64,000 nt of DNA from Clostridiales bacterium (GCA_016342415.1 JAEIOD010000001.1:431271-495270); one strand, 5' to 3'. Shown: positions 15,849 through 24,988, counted from the first letter of the stretch. Made by a program: numbers and translations. The notes: generated by a model not told the origin, from the letters alone.

Positions 15849-17324
15849 TCATGTTTGTTTGGTTTCGAAAACCAATGTTTTAATTACGACTGGCACTACA
15901 GTACCGCCAGCAATTGACTTACCAATATCAACATAATCCCCTTCACTAACCTTTACCTGGTCAATGCATATTACAGTCACACTACTATCTATAAATTTGA
16001 TTGTCTGCCCCATGACTTTACCTAAATCCTGCTCTATAACCAATATCAGTGGCAATCCCAGTTTTGTAATTTTTTTAGCACCTTTGACAATACCTCTAGC
16101 CAGTATGTTAATATCGTTAAAAGAAAGATATTCTTCATGTTGCAACGCTATTGCAACATTTTCAAGGGCGTCTTCTTCAAAAAAGTTATCTATGCTTTGA
16201 ACAATTCTTCTACTGATGAAATCCTCATTCAAATTTAACTTCTCTTGAAATGGAATAATCACAGGAATGTTCTTCATAGGTAAAATAGAATCATTCACCA
16301 GTATTGTACTACCACTTACATCAACAGTTTGAGCGCCTGCTCCTATAACAGTTGCTCTTATTGTTTCAGTTGGTACAATCAACTTGTAACCATTGGCTTT
16401 CATGGCAATTCTCACCTGGTAACCCAACATCGGTCCTATATCTCCATACCTGGCAACTTCCATCAAATTATTCGCCTGATCTACATTAAAGGCGTCATTG
16501 TAAACATAATCCGCAACCCCTCCGGATATCATCACTGCATCAATTTCATAATCCAATCGTAGCGCTTTTGATAACAGTAACTTATTTGACAAGTTACCCA
16601 AGTCTTTTGACTGCATACATTCAACGATGACTTTTGCCATTTTCCTGCATATCAGCGTAACCTTTGACAGATCTGCTGCGTCTCCATGATTCATATCAAA
16701 CTCATGTTCACCTATAATATGTTTCATTGGCTCTGTAATCTTCATAACTTTCTTGGTATTTTTATCAATATGTAACAGTCGTCCCCCTACATTGATACAA
16801 CAACTATCTATTGCCTTGCCATTTTTATATATGCCAACATTGGCTGTACCGCCCCCAATATCAATATTTGCAACAGTACAGAAATTCTTTTTAGAGTAAT
16901 CAGCTGCACCAGAACCTTTACCAGCAATAACCGCTTCCAGTTTTCCACCAGCCGTCGCTACAACAAAATCTCCAGCAAAATTGGCTATTTGATTTGAAAT
17001 ACTTTTCGCATTCTCTTTTTTGGCTGTTTCACCAGTGATAATGACAGCACCAGTATCTATATCATTGGTGTTAATGCCTGCTCTTTTTAGCTCTAGATTC
17101 ACTAGGTCAAATACACGTTCCACATCAATAAGATAATTATCTTTAATGGGTGTAAAATGTATCTCACTTTTATACTCCACTGTTTTATCCGTTATTTGCA
17201 TTCTTGGAACCAAAGTGCCTGGTGCTATATTTTTGACTGTCAATTGACTGACTACCAATTGAGTGGTTGTTGTCCCGATGTCAATGCCAACACTTTTTAT
17301 TATTTCGGTTTGTGTGTTACTCAT
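15849..17324 (-). CDS. eutA: EutA, reactivating factor for ethanolamine ammonia-lyase
   Basis: A 491-residue ASKHA-fold ATPase (GIDIGTTTTQLVVSQL at the N-terminus, NIDIGGGTANVGIYKNG near residue 165, VMISGGVADYVY near 280). EutA exchanges damaged cobalamin in EutBC using ATP. The ATG at 17324 is chosen because it follows GGTGAG 13 bases after the eutC stop; an in-frame upstream ATG at 17384 would overlap eutC by 47 bases. Confidence 0.95.
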   Translation of the reverse strand: MSNTQTEIIKSVGIDIGTTTTQLVVSQLTVKNIAPGTLVPRMQITDKTVEYKSEIHFTPIKDNYLIDVERVFDLVNLELKRAGINTNDIDTGAVIITGETAKKENAKSISNQIANFAGDFVVATAGGKLEAVIAGKGSGAADYSKKNFCTVANIDIGGGTANVGIYKNGKAIDSCCINVGGRLLHIDKNTKKVMKITEPMKHIIGEHEFDMNHGDAADLSKVTLICRKMAKVIVECMQSKDLGNLSNKLLLSKALRLDYEIDAVMISGGVADYVYNDAFNVDQANNLMEVARYGDIGPMLGYQVRIAMKANGYKLIVPTETIRATVIGAGAQTVDVSGSTILVNDSILPMKNIPVIIPFQEKLNLNEDFISRRIVQSIDNFFEEDALENVAIALQHEEYLSFNDINILARGIVKGAKKITKLGLPLILVIEQDLGKVMGQTIKFIDSSVTVICIDQVKVSEGDYVDIGKSIAGGTVVPVVIKTLVFETKQT

Positions 17325-17337
17325 ATGCTCACCATAC

Positions 17338-18246
17338 CTATTTAAGAATCTCTGATAATTTAACTCCACTGGCTTTATTGTCAATCATTTTTTTCACAAC
17401 TGTTGCCATGTGCGCACCCGCTTCAACTGGAGGTGTTCCACCTCTATGAATATTTGAGATAACGGTCCTATCAGCTTCTACAGTATCTTTACTCGGTCTA
17501 TAGATCATGTATGAACTCATACTCTCAGCTGTTATCAGACCAGGTCTTTCTCCAACCAGCTCTACAACAACATCACAATCAAGCAATTGGCCAATTTCAT
17601 CCTGAACGCCAACACGTCCGTACTTTACAAAGAAAGGTGTTCCTACAGATAAACCTTCAGCCTTTAATCCTTGCATCAATGACGGTAATACATCTTCAAC
17701 ATTCGCTTCGATAGATGTAGAACTTAATCCGTCAACAACTATAATTTGAACATTTTTACCTTTTTCACATTTCTCAAGAACAAGCTTTTTTGATGCTTCG
17801 TTCAGTTTTTTACCACGTTCAGGTGTTTGTAAATAGCCATCTTTATTCTCTACAATTGTTTGTGTTTTAAATAAGTTGGTTCTTTCTAAAAACTCATCTG
17901 AAACATCCTGATAAACGGCATCTTGTGCTGCAGCATGGTCTGCAAGGAAATTAAGGTACGATGCTGTTCTTTGTCTCGCACCAGCTCTTCCCATTAAAAT
18001 TCTTGCTGGAGTCGCAGCTCTCATCATTTTTAGAGCTTCCATATTATGAGGATTTTTCACCATTATTTCAGTATTTGAGTCCAATTGAACAGGTTCACAG
18101 GAAGTACATGTCTCATCACTTGAGTTAACCTTTTCACTAGCATTTTTGATAATGTTTTCAGATATCTGAGTACTTTCAATAAGCCCTTTTTCCATAAGTG
18201 CATTTAGTACATTCTCTACAATTAGTTTTTCCGTTTGGTTATCCAT
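17338..18246 (-). CDS. eutC: EutC, ethanolamine ammonia-lyase small subunit
   Basis: A 302-residue light chain of the adenosylcobalamin-dependent lyase that splits ethanolamine into acetaldehyde and ammonia. Conserved parts include TPARILMGRAGARQRTASYL near residue 79, VQIIVVDGLSSTSIEANVE near 165, FVKYGRVGVQDEIGQLLDCD and the ELVGERPGLITAESMSSYMI stretch. The N-terminal 60 residues are variable: an amphipathic helix followed by a Ser/Cys-rich linker, consistent with a targeting segment. A GGGGGGAG site precedes the ATG; eutB lies 12 bases upstream. Confidence 0.96.
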   Translation of the reverse strand: MDNQTEKLIVENVLNALMEKGLIESTQISENIIKNASEKVNSSDETCTSCEPVQLDSNTEIMVKNPHNMEALKMMRAATPARILMGRAGARQRTASYLNFLADHAAAQDAVYQDVSDEFLERTNLFKTQTIVENKDGYLQTPERGKKLNEASKKLVLEKCEKGKNVQIIVVDGLSSTSIEANVEDVLPSLMQGLKAEGLSVGTPFFVKYGRVGVQDEIGQLLDCDVVVELVGERPGLITAESMSSYMIYRPSKDTVEADRTVISNIHRGGTPPVEAGAHMATVVKKMIDNKASGVKLSEILK

Positions 18247-18258
18247 CTCTCTCCCCCC

Positions 18259-19623
18259 TTATTTATCAAAAATCGATGCATCTCCTGCTAGTTCAGTTAA
18301 TTTACCATCTTCCATAATGCCTCGTTTCTCAAGCCATTTTTCAAATTCTGGAGCTGGTCTAAGATTAAGTATTTCTCTTACACTTGCATCATCATGGAAA
18401 CTTGTATCTTGATAATTAAGCATACAATCATCTCCACCACTTACACCCATGAAGAAGTTTGATCCTGCCATAGCACATAACATTGTGCCAATCTCCTGAT
18501 CATCTTGATCAGCTTTCATGTGATTTGTATAACAAGGTGCAATACCCATTGGCAGCCCATGCATTTTACCCATGAATAAATCTTCTAGGTCAGCTCTGAT
18601 AACTTCTTTACCACTATAGATTGTTTCTGGTCCAATAAAGCCTGAAACGTTATTCAACATAAATGGTTTGTAATGTTTAGCCAATCCATAACATCTAGCC
18701 TCAAGTGTCATTTCATCAACACCAAGATGAGCATCCAATGAAATTTCAGATCCTTGACCCGTCTCAAAATACATAACATTCGGCCCTGTTGAAGTACCCA
18801 ATTTAGTTGCCATTTCATTTGCCTCATCCAACATTGAAAGTGAAATTCCAAATCCGTCATTGGCGATTTGTGTTCCAGCAATACTTTGGAATACCAAATC
18901 TACCGGCACACCTTTTTGAAGTGCTTGCATTTGAGTTGTAACATGCGCTAATACACAAGTTTGTGTTGGAATTTCAAATCTCTTTTGTACGTCAACGATT
19001 GCGTTCATTACTCTTGAAAAGTTTTCAATATTGTCTTCAACCGGGTTAACACCTATAACAGCATCTCCCGATCCAAAAGACAATCCTTCTTTAAGCGAGG
19101 CAATTATACCTTCAATGTTGTCCGTTGGATGGTTTGGTTGATTTCTAAAAGACAACGTACCAGGTAATCCTAAAGTGGTATTACAATGTGTTTGAATCTT
19201 TATTTTTTTAGCCGCGTACACCAAATCCATAGATGACATCAACTTGGCAACTGCAGCAATCATTTCACTTGTTAAACCTCTACTGATATTCATCAGTTCA
19301 CTTTGTCCAACTTTACTGTCCAATATGTAGTCTCTTAATTCTGCTACTGTCCAGTTCATAAGTTTCTTGTAAATTGTTGTATTTACATTATCGTAAATCA
19401 ATCTTGTGATTTCATCTTTTTCATATGCTATTACCGGATTCTCGTAGATATCCTTTAACTGTAGATTGGCAAGACACAATTTGGCAGCAACTCTTTCCTT
19501 AGCAGTTTCAGCTGCTAATCCTGCCAACACGTCCCCCGACTTTTCCTGATTTGCTTTGGCCAATACATCTCTTACCGACTTAAATGAATAAACCTTATTA
19601 TGAATAGTGCTCCTTAGATTCAA
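18259..19623 (-). CDS. eutB: EutB, ethanolamine ammonia-lyase large subunit
   Basis: A 454-residue catalytic TIM-barrel subunit, matching the family length. Conserved stretches include YSFKSVRDVLAKANQEKSGD at the start, TTLGLPGTLSFRNQPNHPTD near residue 149, DAVIGVNPVEDN near 188 and the GGDDCMLNYQDTSFHDDASV region near 397. Translation starts at a TTG behind AAGGAGG (8-base spacing). It forms the hexameric B12 enzyme with EutC inside the shell. Confidence 0.97.
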   Translation of the reverse strand: MNLRSTIHNKVYSFKSVRDVLAKANQEKSGDVLAGLAAETAKERVAAKLCLANLQLKDIYENPVIAYEKDEITRLIYDNVNTTIYKKLMNWTVAELRDYILDSKVGQSELMNISRGLTSEMIAAVAKLMSSMDLVYAAKKIKIQTHCNTTLGLPGTLSFRNQPNHPTDNIEGIIASLKEGLSFGSGDAVIGVNPVEDNIENFSRVMNAIVDVQKRFEIPTQTCVLAHVTTQMQALQKGVPVDLVFQSIAGTQIANDGFGISLSMLDEANEMATKLGTSTGPNVMYFETGQGSEISLDAHLGVDEMTLEARCYGLAKHYKPFMLNNVSGFIGPETIYSGKEVIRADLEDLFMGKMHGLPMGIAPCYTNHMKADQDDQEIGTMLCAMAGSNFFMGVSGGDDCMLNYQDTSFHDDASVREILNLRPAPEFEKWLEKRGIMEDGKLTELAGDASIFDK

Positions 19624-19658
19624 ATGAATCCCTCCTTCTCTCTAGTTGAATACTATTT

Positions 19659-20114
19659 CTATGATTGCTGACAATCCAATTGTTTTGTCAGGTTCATAAA
19701 CTCTTTTAACTCCTGTATACATTCCCCTGTAAAAGAGGAAACTGCAAACGTAGGGCCTTTAACTTTCACCCTTTCCAAAAGTTTTTTTGCGTTCTCCAAA
19801 TCAGACTCTGGATGATCAATCTTTGTTATTATCCCAATGGATTTACAAGGAAACGCACGTGCAAAACCTGGTGGGAAACATGTTTTATTCACCGTTGAAT
19901 CTTGAACAAACAAAACAAATTTAGCTTCCATTGCAGTACTCATCAACGCTTTGTACATCATTGGATTTTCCATATATTCACCAGGTGTATCTATTGTGTG
20001 ATTTTTATATTCCAATGTCTGGGTCTTTGTTGCTATACCATCAATGCCATGAATCCGCATGACTAGAGATGTTTTTCCAGCATCAATTGCTCCAATTACC
20101 ATAATTTTTTTCAT
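19659..20114 (-). CDS. eutP: EutP, P-loop nucleotide-binding protein
   Basis: A 151-residue small GTPase-like protein with a P-loop (GAIDAGKTSL at residues 7-16), a switch-like TPGEYMENP segment and the guanine-specificity motif TKID near residue 107. EutP has been reported to act as an acetate kinase together with EutQ. GGAGG precedes the ATG. It is 10 bases after eutS, the usual eutS-eutP order. Confidence 0.93.
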   Translation of the reverse strand: MKKIMVIGAIDAGKTSLVMRIHGIDGIATKTQTLEYKNHTIDTPGEYMENPMMYKALMSTAMEAKFVLFVQDSTVNKTCFPPGFARAFPCKSIGIITKIDHPESDLENAKKLLERVKVKGPTFAVSSFTGECIQELKEFMNLTKQLDCQQS

Positions 20115-20124
20115 AGGGCCTCCA

Positions 20125-20466
20125 TCACGATCTTGTAATGTCGCAAGTAGTAAAGTCCAACAATCTAGTTAAAACTGTTTTAATTTCCTTTAGTCCAGAC
20201 TCAACACTTGATACATCCCCTACAATAACCAAAGCTCCTGTAAAACGGTCCAGAAAACCGATTTCCACACCAGCCGCTTTTGTTGCAATATCAGCTGCTA
20301 TGATTGCTGCTTCACCTGGTGTAGATGTAACAATACCAATTGCTCCGCGATTATCTATCCCCAACTTCTCGTATAAATCTGCCACTGGCTGAGCAATGAT
20401 ATGTAACAATGTCAGTTGTTTCCCCGGTACATATTCCTGTATGACTCTTTGTATACTTTCATCCAT
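20125..20466 (-). CDS. eutS: EutS, permuted BMC hexamer shell protein
   Basis: A 113-residue BMC protein with the EutS/PduU circular permutation: the N-terminal [15 protein letters not shown] strand, then [20 protein letters not shown] and [16 protein letters not shown]. EutS hexamers are bent and carry a beta-barrel cap on one side. It is the first shell gene of the block and starts at an ATG behind GGGGTG. Confidence 0.95.
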   Translation of the reverse strand: MDESIQRVIQEYVPGKQLTLLHIIAQPVADLYEKLGIDNRGAIGIVTSTPGEAAIIAADIATKAAGVEIGFLDRFTGALVIVGDVSSVESGLKEIKTVLTRLLDFTTCDITRS

Positions 20467-20509
20467 ATAAAATCACCCCATCTCTACATAATGATTCCAA
20501 TCTTTAATT

Positions 20510-20764
20510 TCATTTCGATATCCAAGTCTTTTGAGCAAGTTTATGTGTTTCAACTACAGAAATAGTCCATACACCAAGCCCTCCAGACAATCGACCAATC
20601 AAGCTAATATCCACAGTAGTCAGTTTATATGTGATGTATCCAAACATGAACATCCACATCAACATCATTAATCCCCTGACTGACTTTCCAAGTAGCACAT
20701 AACCAGAACCTGGCATTACCATGGATAACAATACAACTGCAAATACCTTATGTTTATTTTTCAT
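20510..20764 (-). CDS. Small membrane protein of unknown function
   Basis: An 84-residue protein with two or three hydrophobic segments (VFAVVLLSMVMPGSGYVLLG, GLMMLMWMFMFGYITY and a weaker one near residue 60). The MPGSGYVLLGK segment recalls small TM2-like or spore-type membrane proteins, but no family is assigned. It lies 26 bases downstream of the ethanolamine permease and 43 bases upstream of eutS, within the eut operon. AGGATGTGAG precedes the ATG. Confidence 0.75.
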   Translation of the reverse strand: MKNKHKVFAVVLLSMVMPGSGYVLLGKSVRGLMMLMWMFMFGYITYKLTTVDISLIGRLSGGLGVWTISVVETHKLAQKTWISK

Positions 20765-20790
20765 CTATCTCACATCCTTAAACTATAAAA

Positions 20791-22191
20791 TTAATATCCA
20801 ACAGGTCTTGGCCATTTACCCAAGCCACCAGATAAAAACGATTCTTCTTTGACAAATTTATATCTGTGGAATACAAACCATACCGATGCAAGAATGTAGA
20901 ATGTGAAACCCGATATCAAGTTAATGGAATATCCAAAATACATACCGATCAATGTTGCCAATGTCAAAATGACTAATATTATTGTTGGCATTGGATGTAA
21001 CGGTGCGATATAACCTCTTTCAATAGATCCCATTGGGTACATTTTTCTGAATTTTACCATCATGTAAGCTGTCATCAGATAAACCATCAATGCAGAGAAG
21101 ATGGAGAATGTAATAACCTGGTCTAACAAGCCTGTGAAACCAAAGGCCAATGAAATCGGTAGTAAAAACAGTATCGCACGATAAGGTGTTTTGTATTTTG
21201 GATGAATCGCAGAAAAAATTTCTGGAATCAATGTATCTTTTGACATGGCATACCATGCACGACTTGCATCAGCTATACAACCATTTGCACTTGCCAGACA
21301 TGAGAGTACCGTTCCTAAGAATAATGCATTAACTACAAAAGGTATTTTTGTTTTTATTGCTGCATCAAACAATGGATATACCGATACTGCCAGATCGCCT
21401 GATGCAACAAGTCCTGAACAAACAAACCATGTTGCTGTAGCACCGATCAGTAACGTAACCAATCCAACTACGGCTCCTATTGGAAAAGATCGACCCGTTG
21501 ACCTGCACTCTGCTGCTGCCAGTGCGGTACCTTCAATTCCAAGGAAGAACCAACACCCGAACTGGAATGCACCTAAGATGCCTATCCAACCGTAAGGTAG
21601 ACCATTTGTCATTTCCTTCATTCTCAACATGTTACTTGTTGGCGAATAAAACTTTGTGCTGAAGAGTAGAATAAATATGGTGATAAACGCTATCCCTGTC
21701 AGAACAATGTTTAAGTTCAACGTTGCATGAACACCTCTGTAATTCATGTATGTTAAAGCCAACAGACTCAGTATGATGTAGGGAAGTGCTTGTATATCGG
21801 GATGTAATGTCTGTAGTATCTGACCAACTACCAAAGCATCTGCCGCTTCTAACATCACATACTCGAAAACCAACATCAGACCTATGTTAAATGCTGCCAA
21901 TGGTCCCATCAAATACTTGGCCATTGCATACTGTCCGCCGGTTTCCGGTATAACCGATCCAATTTCTGTATTGATCATTATCAAAGAAATATAAAGAATT
22001 CCAATTATCCAACAGGCTATAATAGAACCAAATGATCCACCTTTTCCTATTGTGAAATTCCATCCCATGAATTGGCCTACAAGTACGATGCCAACTCCTA
22101 ATGCCCAGATGTGCATTGGACCTAGCACTTTTGATAAATGTGATTCAGATTTTTTTTTACTTATGTCATTTAATTCAAAATTCTGTTCCAA
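20791..22191 (-). CDS. APC-superfamily ethanolamine permease
   Basis: A 466-residue transporter with about twelve membrane segments, resembling the ethanolamine permease family (Eat-type) of the APC superfamily: GPMHIWALGVGIVLVGQFMG near residue 25, TEIGSVIPETGGQYAMAKYL near 75 and FQFGCWFFLGIEGTALAAAE near 209. It starts at a TTG 9 bases after the stop of a 41-residue membrane peptide gene, so the two are probably coupled. Import of ethanolamine by proton or cation symport is inferred from family and context. Confidence 0.9.
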   Translation of the reverse strand: MEQNFELNDISKKKSESHLSKVLGPMHIWALGVGIVLVGQFMGWNFTIGKGGSFGSIIACWIIGILYISLIMINTEIGSVIPETGGQYAMAKYLMGPLAAFNIGLMLVFEYVMLEAADALVVGQILQTLHPDIQALPYIILSLLALTYMNYRGVHATLNLNIVLTGIAFITIFILLFSTKFYSPTSNMLRMKEMTNGLPYGWIGILGAFQFGCWFFLGIEGTALAAAECRSTGRSFPIGAVVGLVTLLIGATATWFVCSGLVASGDLAVSVYPLFDAAIKTKIPFVVNALFLGTVLSCLASANGCIADASRAWYAMSKDTLIPEIFSAIHPKYKTPYRAILFLLPISLAFGFTGLLDQVITFSIFSALMVYLMTAYMMVKFRKMYPMGSIERGYIAPLHPMPTIILVILTLATLIGMYFGYSINLISGFTFYILASVWFVFHRYKFVKEESFLSGGLGKWPRPVGY

Positions 22192-22200
22192 GTTTCGAGC

Positions 22201-22326
22201 CTACCTTTCTACTTTTTTATTTTTTGCCATCTCTAATTCAATTTTTATAAAATCTTTTAGTAATAATGCAATTAGTAATACACAGAGTAGCCACGCTACC
22301 CAATTCATAATGATCCAAATACTCAT
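22201..22326 (-). CDS. 41-residue single-span membrane peptide beside the permease
   Basis: An ATG at 22326 behind AAGGAG opens 41 codons ending at a TAG at 22201-22203. The product has one hydrophobic span (W-I-I-M-N-W-V-A-W-L-L-C-V-L-L-I-A-L-L-L) then a charged tail (K-D-F-I-K-I-E-L-E-M-A-K-N-K-K-V-E-R). It lies 24 bases after the 110-residue protein and 9 bases before the permease. Some symporters need a single-span small subunit of this shape, such as MetS of the MetPS importer, so an accessory role for the permease is plausible. No sequence family is recognised. Confidence 0.65.
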   Translation of the reverse strand: MSIWIIMNWVAWLLCVLLIALLLKDFIKIELEMAKNKKVER

Positions 22327-22350
22327 GTAATATGCTCCTTATTGAATAAA

Positions 22351-22683
22351 CTAAGCTGTTTTCCTATTACTCTTCATACGTTTTTTGCCTTCTTTTGTTT
22401 TCTTTTCTGATGTTTTATCTCCATAAATATGATCAATCATTGATTTAAGACTTTTTTCAGATTGTATGATAATGAATGACATGTATAAAACCAAACCACC
22501 AATTGTTAGTGCAAATGTTTTTATATTAATTGTGTAATCCATTACCCCTGTTGATTTCTCTTTCATAAGCATGGCTGTTAAAAGAGTGCCGAAACACAAA
22601 ATCATGATAAACAGCGTATCAAATATATTCATGAACATGTCGCTCGTCTTTTCACTTTTGTTCTTCTTTTCATTAGTTCTCAT
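22351..22683 (-). CDS. Small membrane protein of unknown function
   Basis: A 110-residue protein with charged ends (KKNKSEKTSD at the start, K-K-T-K-E-G-K-K-R-M-K at the end) and two predicted membrane spans (FDTLFIMILCFGTLLTAML, and FALTIGGLVLYMSFIIIQSE near 65-85). The ATG follows GAGGTG. It is the second gene behind the ANTAR-controlled leader and is thus part of the ethanolamine response. No recognised domain. Confidence 0.75.
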   Translation of the reverse strand: MRTNEKKNKSEKTSDMFMNIFDTLFIMILCFGTLLTAMLMKEKSTGVMDYTINIKTFALTIGGLVLYMSFIIIQSEKSLKSMIDHIYGDKTSEKKTKEGKKRMKSNRKTA

Positions 22684-22698
22684 ACACTATCACCTCAC

Positions 22699-22965
22699 TT
22701 ACTTAGATTCCATAGATGCCATAATATCTTCTTGATACAATGTCTCTTTTTTGTTTTTTATATGGATCAACACGCCTATAAGGGCCGCAGTTGCAAATAC
22801 ACATACAATTACACCTGTTAACATAATTACCATTTTTTCCTCTGTCGTTGTGGTAAGTGGCATTATTTGTGATATAACGCCACAGATTACAAGCCATAAA
22901 GCTGCCATAAATCCTATTATTGTATTACGATCTCTCTTATACATTTTTTTGATCTTTGTTTCCAA
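22699..22965 (-). CDS. Small two-span membrane protein, first gene of the main eut operon
   Basis: An 88-residue protein starting at a TTG 8 bases after AGGAGG (a GTG at 22974 overlaps that site and is less likely). Two hydrophobic spans (IIGFMAALWLVICGVISQIM, and MVIMLTGVIVCVFATAALIG) with short charged tails. It is the first gene after the ANTAR leader and terminator. Function unknown; together with the 110-, 84- and 41-residue proteins it forms a set of tiny membrane proteins around the permease. Confidence 0.75.
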   Translation of the reverse strand: METKIKKMYKRDRNTIIGFMAALWLVICGVISQIMPLTTTTEEKMVIMLTGVIVCVFATAALIGVLIHIKNKKETLYQEDIMASMESK

Positions 22966-23016
22966 TATTTTCACCTCCTAGCGTCTCATCAGCAATTTAC
23001 AAAATTTGACAAAACC

Positions 23017-23064
23017 AAAAAAAAGAGCTTTCACTCATTACTTAACGTAATGCAGTGAAAGCTC
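23017..23064 (-). terminator. Regulated terminator in the main eut leader
   Basis: On the minus strand GAGCTTTCACTGCATTAC (23064-23047) pairs with GTAATGAGTGAAAGCTC (23041-23025) with one bulged base, followed by eight T. Its 5' arm shares 23057-23064 with the second ANTAR hairpin, so the two structures are mutually exclusive. Confidence 0.88.
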
Positions 23065-23103
23065 CATTGCTCTCTTATTTTATAAATGCGCCGTTGCATT
23101 TAT
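23057..23103 (-). promoter_or_regulatory. Twin ANTAR-type hairpins (EutV antitermination site)
   Basis: Hairpin 1 is ATAAATGC-AACGGC-GCATTTAT (23103-23082, eight perfect pairs). Hairpin 2 is GAGAGC-AATGGA-GCTTTC (23074-23057, one G:T pair). Both six-base loops have A at position 1 and G at position 4, the ANTAR recognition pattern. Hairpin 2 overlaps the terminator's 5' arm, as described for EutV targets in Enterococcus, so phosphorylated EutV binding should stop terminator formation and allow transcription of the eut genes. Confidence 0.88.
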
Positions 23104-23121
23104 GCTATTCAAATTTAATTA

Positions 23122-23150
23122 ATTTTATCAAAAGGATGAAGAAATGTCAA
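23122..23150 (-). promoter_or_regulatory. Promoter of the main eut operon
   Basis: TTGACA (23150-23145), a 17-base spacer and TAAAAT (23127-23122) on the minus strand, about 20 bases upstream of the first ANTAR hairpin. Confidence 0.85.
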
Positions 23151-23176
23151 ACGATTACTTAGAATTTTCAGATAAA

Positions 23177-23752
23177 TCATTCTCCTAGTGTTAAAATGAT
23201 TGATTCAGCAACTTGTTTCATAGTTTTCCTTTTATTCATGCTAATACTACGAATTTTATTAAATGCGCTTTCCTCATCAATACCATAAAACTTCTGAAGA
23301 ATGCCTTTTGCCTTCTCCATAACCTTTCTCGATTCTAGTGCGTCAGTAAGTGTATTTACTTCCTTTTTTAAAACATTGAACTCCTTATATCTTGAAACCG
23401 CAATGTGACAAGCAGGAATCAGACTTCTTTTGTTTATAGGTTTTACAAGATACGCTAGTACGCCAGCTTCACGTGCTCTTTCAATAAGCTCGTCCTGACT
23501 GTAAGCTGTTAACAACATTACAGGTGCTAGGTTTTCCTCATTAAGCTTCTGTGCTGCTTCAATACCATCCATGATTGGCATCTTTATATCCATCAGTATT
23601 AAATCTGGTTTTAAAGTCTTCGCAAGTTCAATGGCTTTCAGGCCATCTCCACACTCACCTATGACTTGGATTTTTTCTTCTAAAAGCATTTCCTTGATAT
23701 CTCTTCGTGTTACTGGTTCATCTTCTGCTATTATCACTCTCAATTTTTTCAT
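23177..23752 (-). CDS. eutV: EutV, response regulator with ANTAR RNA-binding domain
   Basis: A 191-residue protein: receiver domain (about 1-120; acidic pocket E10-D11, phosphorylated D55 in LILMDIKMP, T-A-Y and K-P-I motifs), a coiled-coil linker, and a C-terminal three-helix ANTAR domain (about 128-188, SRKVMEKAKGILQKFYGIDE). Phosphorylated by EutW, it dimerises and binds paired hexaloop hairpins in nascent mRNA to block termination. Two matching sites occur here, at 23057-23103 and 3082-3123. It is 12 bases downstream of eutW. Confidence 0.95.
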   Translation of the reverse strand: MKKLRVIIAEDEPVTRRDIKEMLLEEKIQVIGECGDGLKAIELAKTLKPDLILMDIKMPIMDGIEAAQKLNEENLAPVMLLTAYSQDELIERAREAGVLAYLVKPINKRSLIPACHIAVSRYKEFNVLKKEVNTLTDALESRKVMEKAKGILQKFYGIDEESAFNKIRSISMNKRKTMKQVAESIILTLGE

Positions 23753-23764
23753 AAGGCCCCCACT

Positions 23765-24988
23765 TTATAACTTAAAAGTAATTTGAGTTTGTGTTCCGTA
23801 CATATGTCCTTTGATACTAAATGTGCCTTTAAGGGTTTCAGTTGTTATCATTTCAATAATTTCCAACCCTAAACTGTTCTTTGACTTCTGCGGATTAAAG
23901 CCCGAACCGTCATCCTCTACTAAAATAGTTACGACGTCATCCTTTAGATCAAGTTTTATACTGATAAATCCTTTTTTTCTAAAAGAAAAACCGTGTTCTA
24001 TGGAATTTTGCACCAACTCGGTTATGCATAGTGAAATACTACTGGCTTTATTGGCATCAATATACACATCTGGTCCTTGCAATTCTCCTTTGATATCTTT
24101 ATTTGATGGTACCATGTCTGTTAATATCATATCCATAATACTAGCAATTGTCGACTTAATATTTACTTCTTCAATACCATCCTTTGATAATTCCTCATGA
24201 ATGAGCGCTATACTGGAAATTCTATTTATGCTTTCTTTGAAGGCTCTGATAACAGTTTTGGACTTAACCCGTCTCATCTGCAGCCTTAAAAGACTTGCTA
24301 TGGTCTGCAAATTATTTTTCACTCTATGATGAATTTCTTTGACTACTGCAGATTTATAATTCAGTTTACTCTCATTTTTTTTAATCAAAGTCTCATCGGA
24401 AAGTATGATAAAACTACCGACGACTTCATTGTTTTTAACCAAAGGGATTTTGATAGCCATTACTTCAAATTGATCAATCATTAGATTGGATATTTTGATA
24501 TTTCTACTAACAGGCTCGTTGTCTTTATTGAATACAGACTCTAATTCCTTAAGATTAATTTCAGTTCGAAACAGCATTTCTTCTGCCAACATATTTACAT
24601 GTGACTCATTGTCCGTAATCATGACCAAACCATATGGTATTAATGTGCTCTTTGGATTTTTCCTTCGAATCTCTGATGTTTTCTTAAAAAATGCATCCAT
24701 ATCATTCGTGGCAATTTCATTTGCACTCTCTTTTACTTTGAGTACTGCATTTAACTTGTCATTGAATTCAAACTTGAACTCATAATCATTACCCGTAGAT
24801 GAAGCGTCATGATTGCACAATGAACCATAAGTATCTTCACTTTCACTATCCTTGTTTGAAACCACTATACTCAGTTCTTGATAATAAGACATAAGATAAT
24901 ACCATGAATCTTTGACTTTCATAAAAGTATTTTCTATTTCATCTTCAGAGAAATCTATGGCTACAATTTTGATTGGTCTTTCCTCCAT
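23765..24988 (-). CDS. eutW: EutW, cytoplasmic sensor histidine kinase
   Basis: A 407-residue kinase without membrane segments. It has an N-terminal sensory region (about 1-205, PAS-like), a HisKA_2-type dimerisation helix with EIHHRVKNNLQTIASLLRL (His220/His221) and a HATPase domain (N box LCITELVQNSIEHGF, G box VEDDGSGF). It senses ethanolamine and phosphorylates EutV. The ATG overlaps the stop of the upstream permease gene (TAATG), showing tight coupling. Confidence 0.93.
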   Translation of the reverse strand: MEERPIKIVAIDFSEDEIENTFMKVKDSWYYLMSYYQELSIVVSNKDSESEDTYGSLCNHDASSTGNDYEFKFEFNDKLNAVLKVKESANEIATNDMDAFFKKTSEIRRKNPKSTLIPYGLVMITDNESHVNMLAEEMLFRTEINLKELESVFNKDNEPVSRNIKISNLMIDQFEVMAIKIPLVKNNEVVGSFIILSDETLIKKNESKLNYKSAVVKEIHHRVKNNLQTIASLLRLQMRRVKSKTVIRAFKESINRISSIALIHEELSKDGIEEVNIKSTIASIMDMILTDMVPSNKDIKGELQGPDVYIDANKASSISLCITELVQNSIEHGFSFRKKGFISIKLDLKDDVVTILVEDDGSGFNPQKSKNSLGLEIIEMITTETLKGTFSIKGHMYGTQTQITFKL

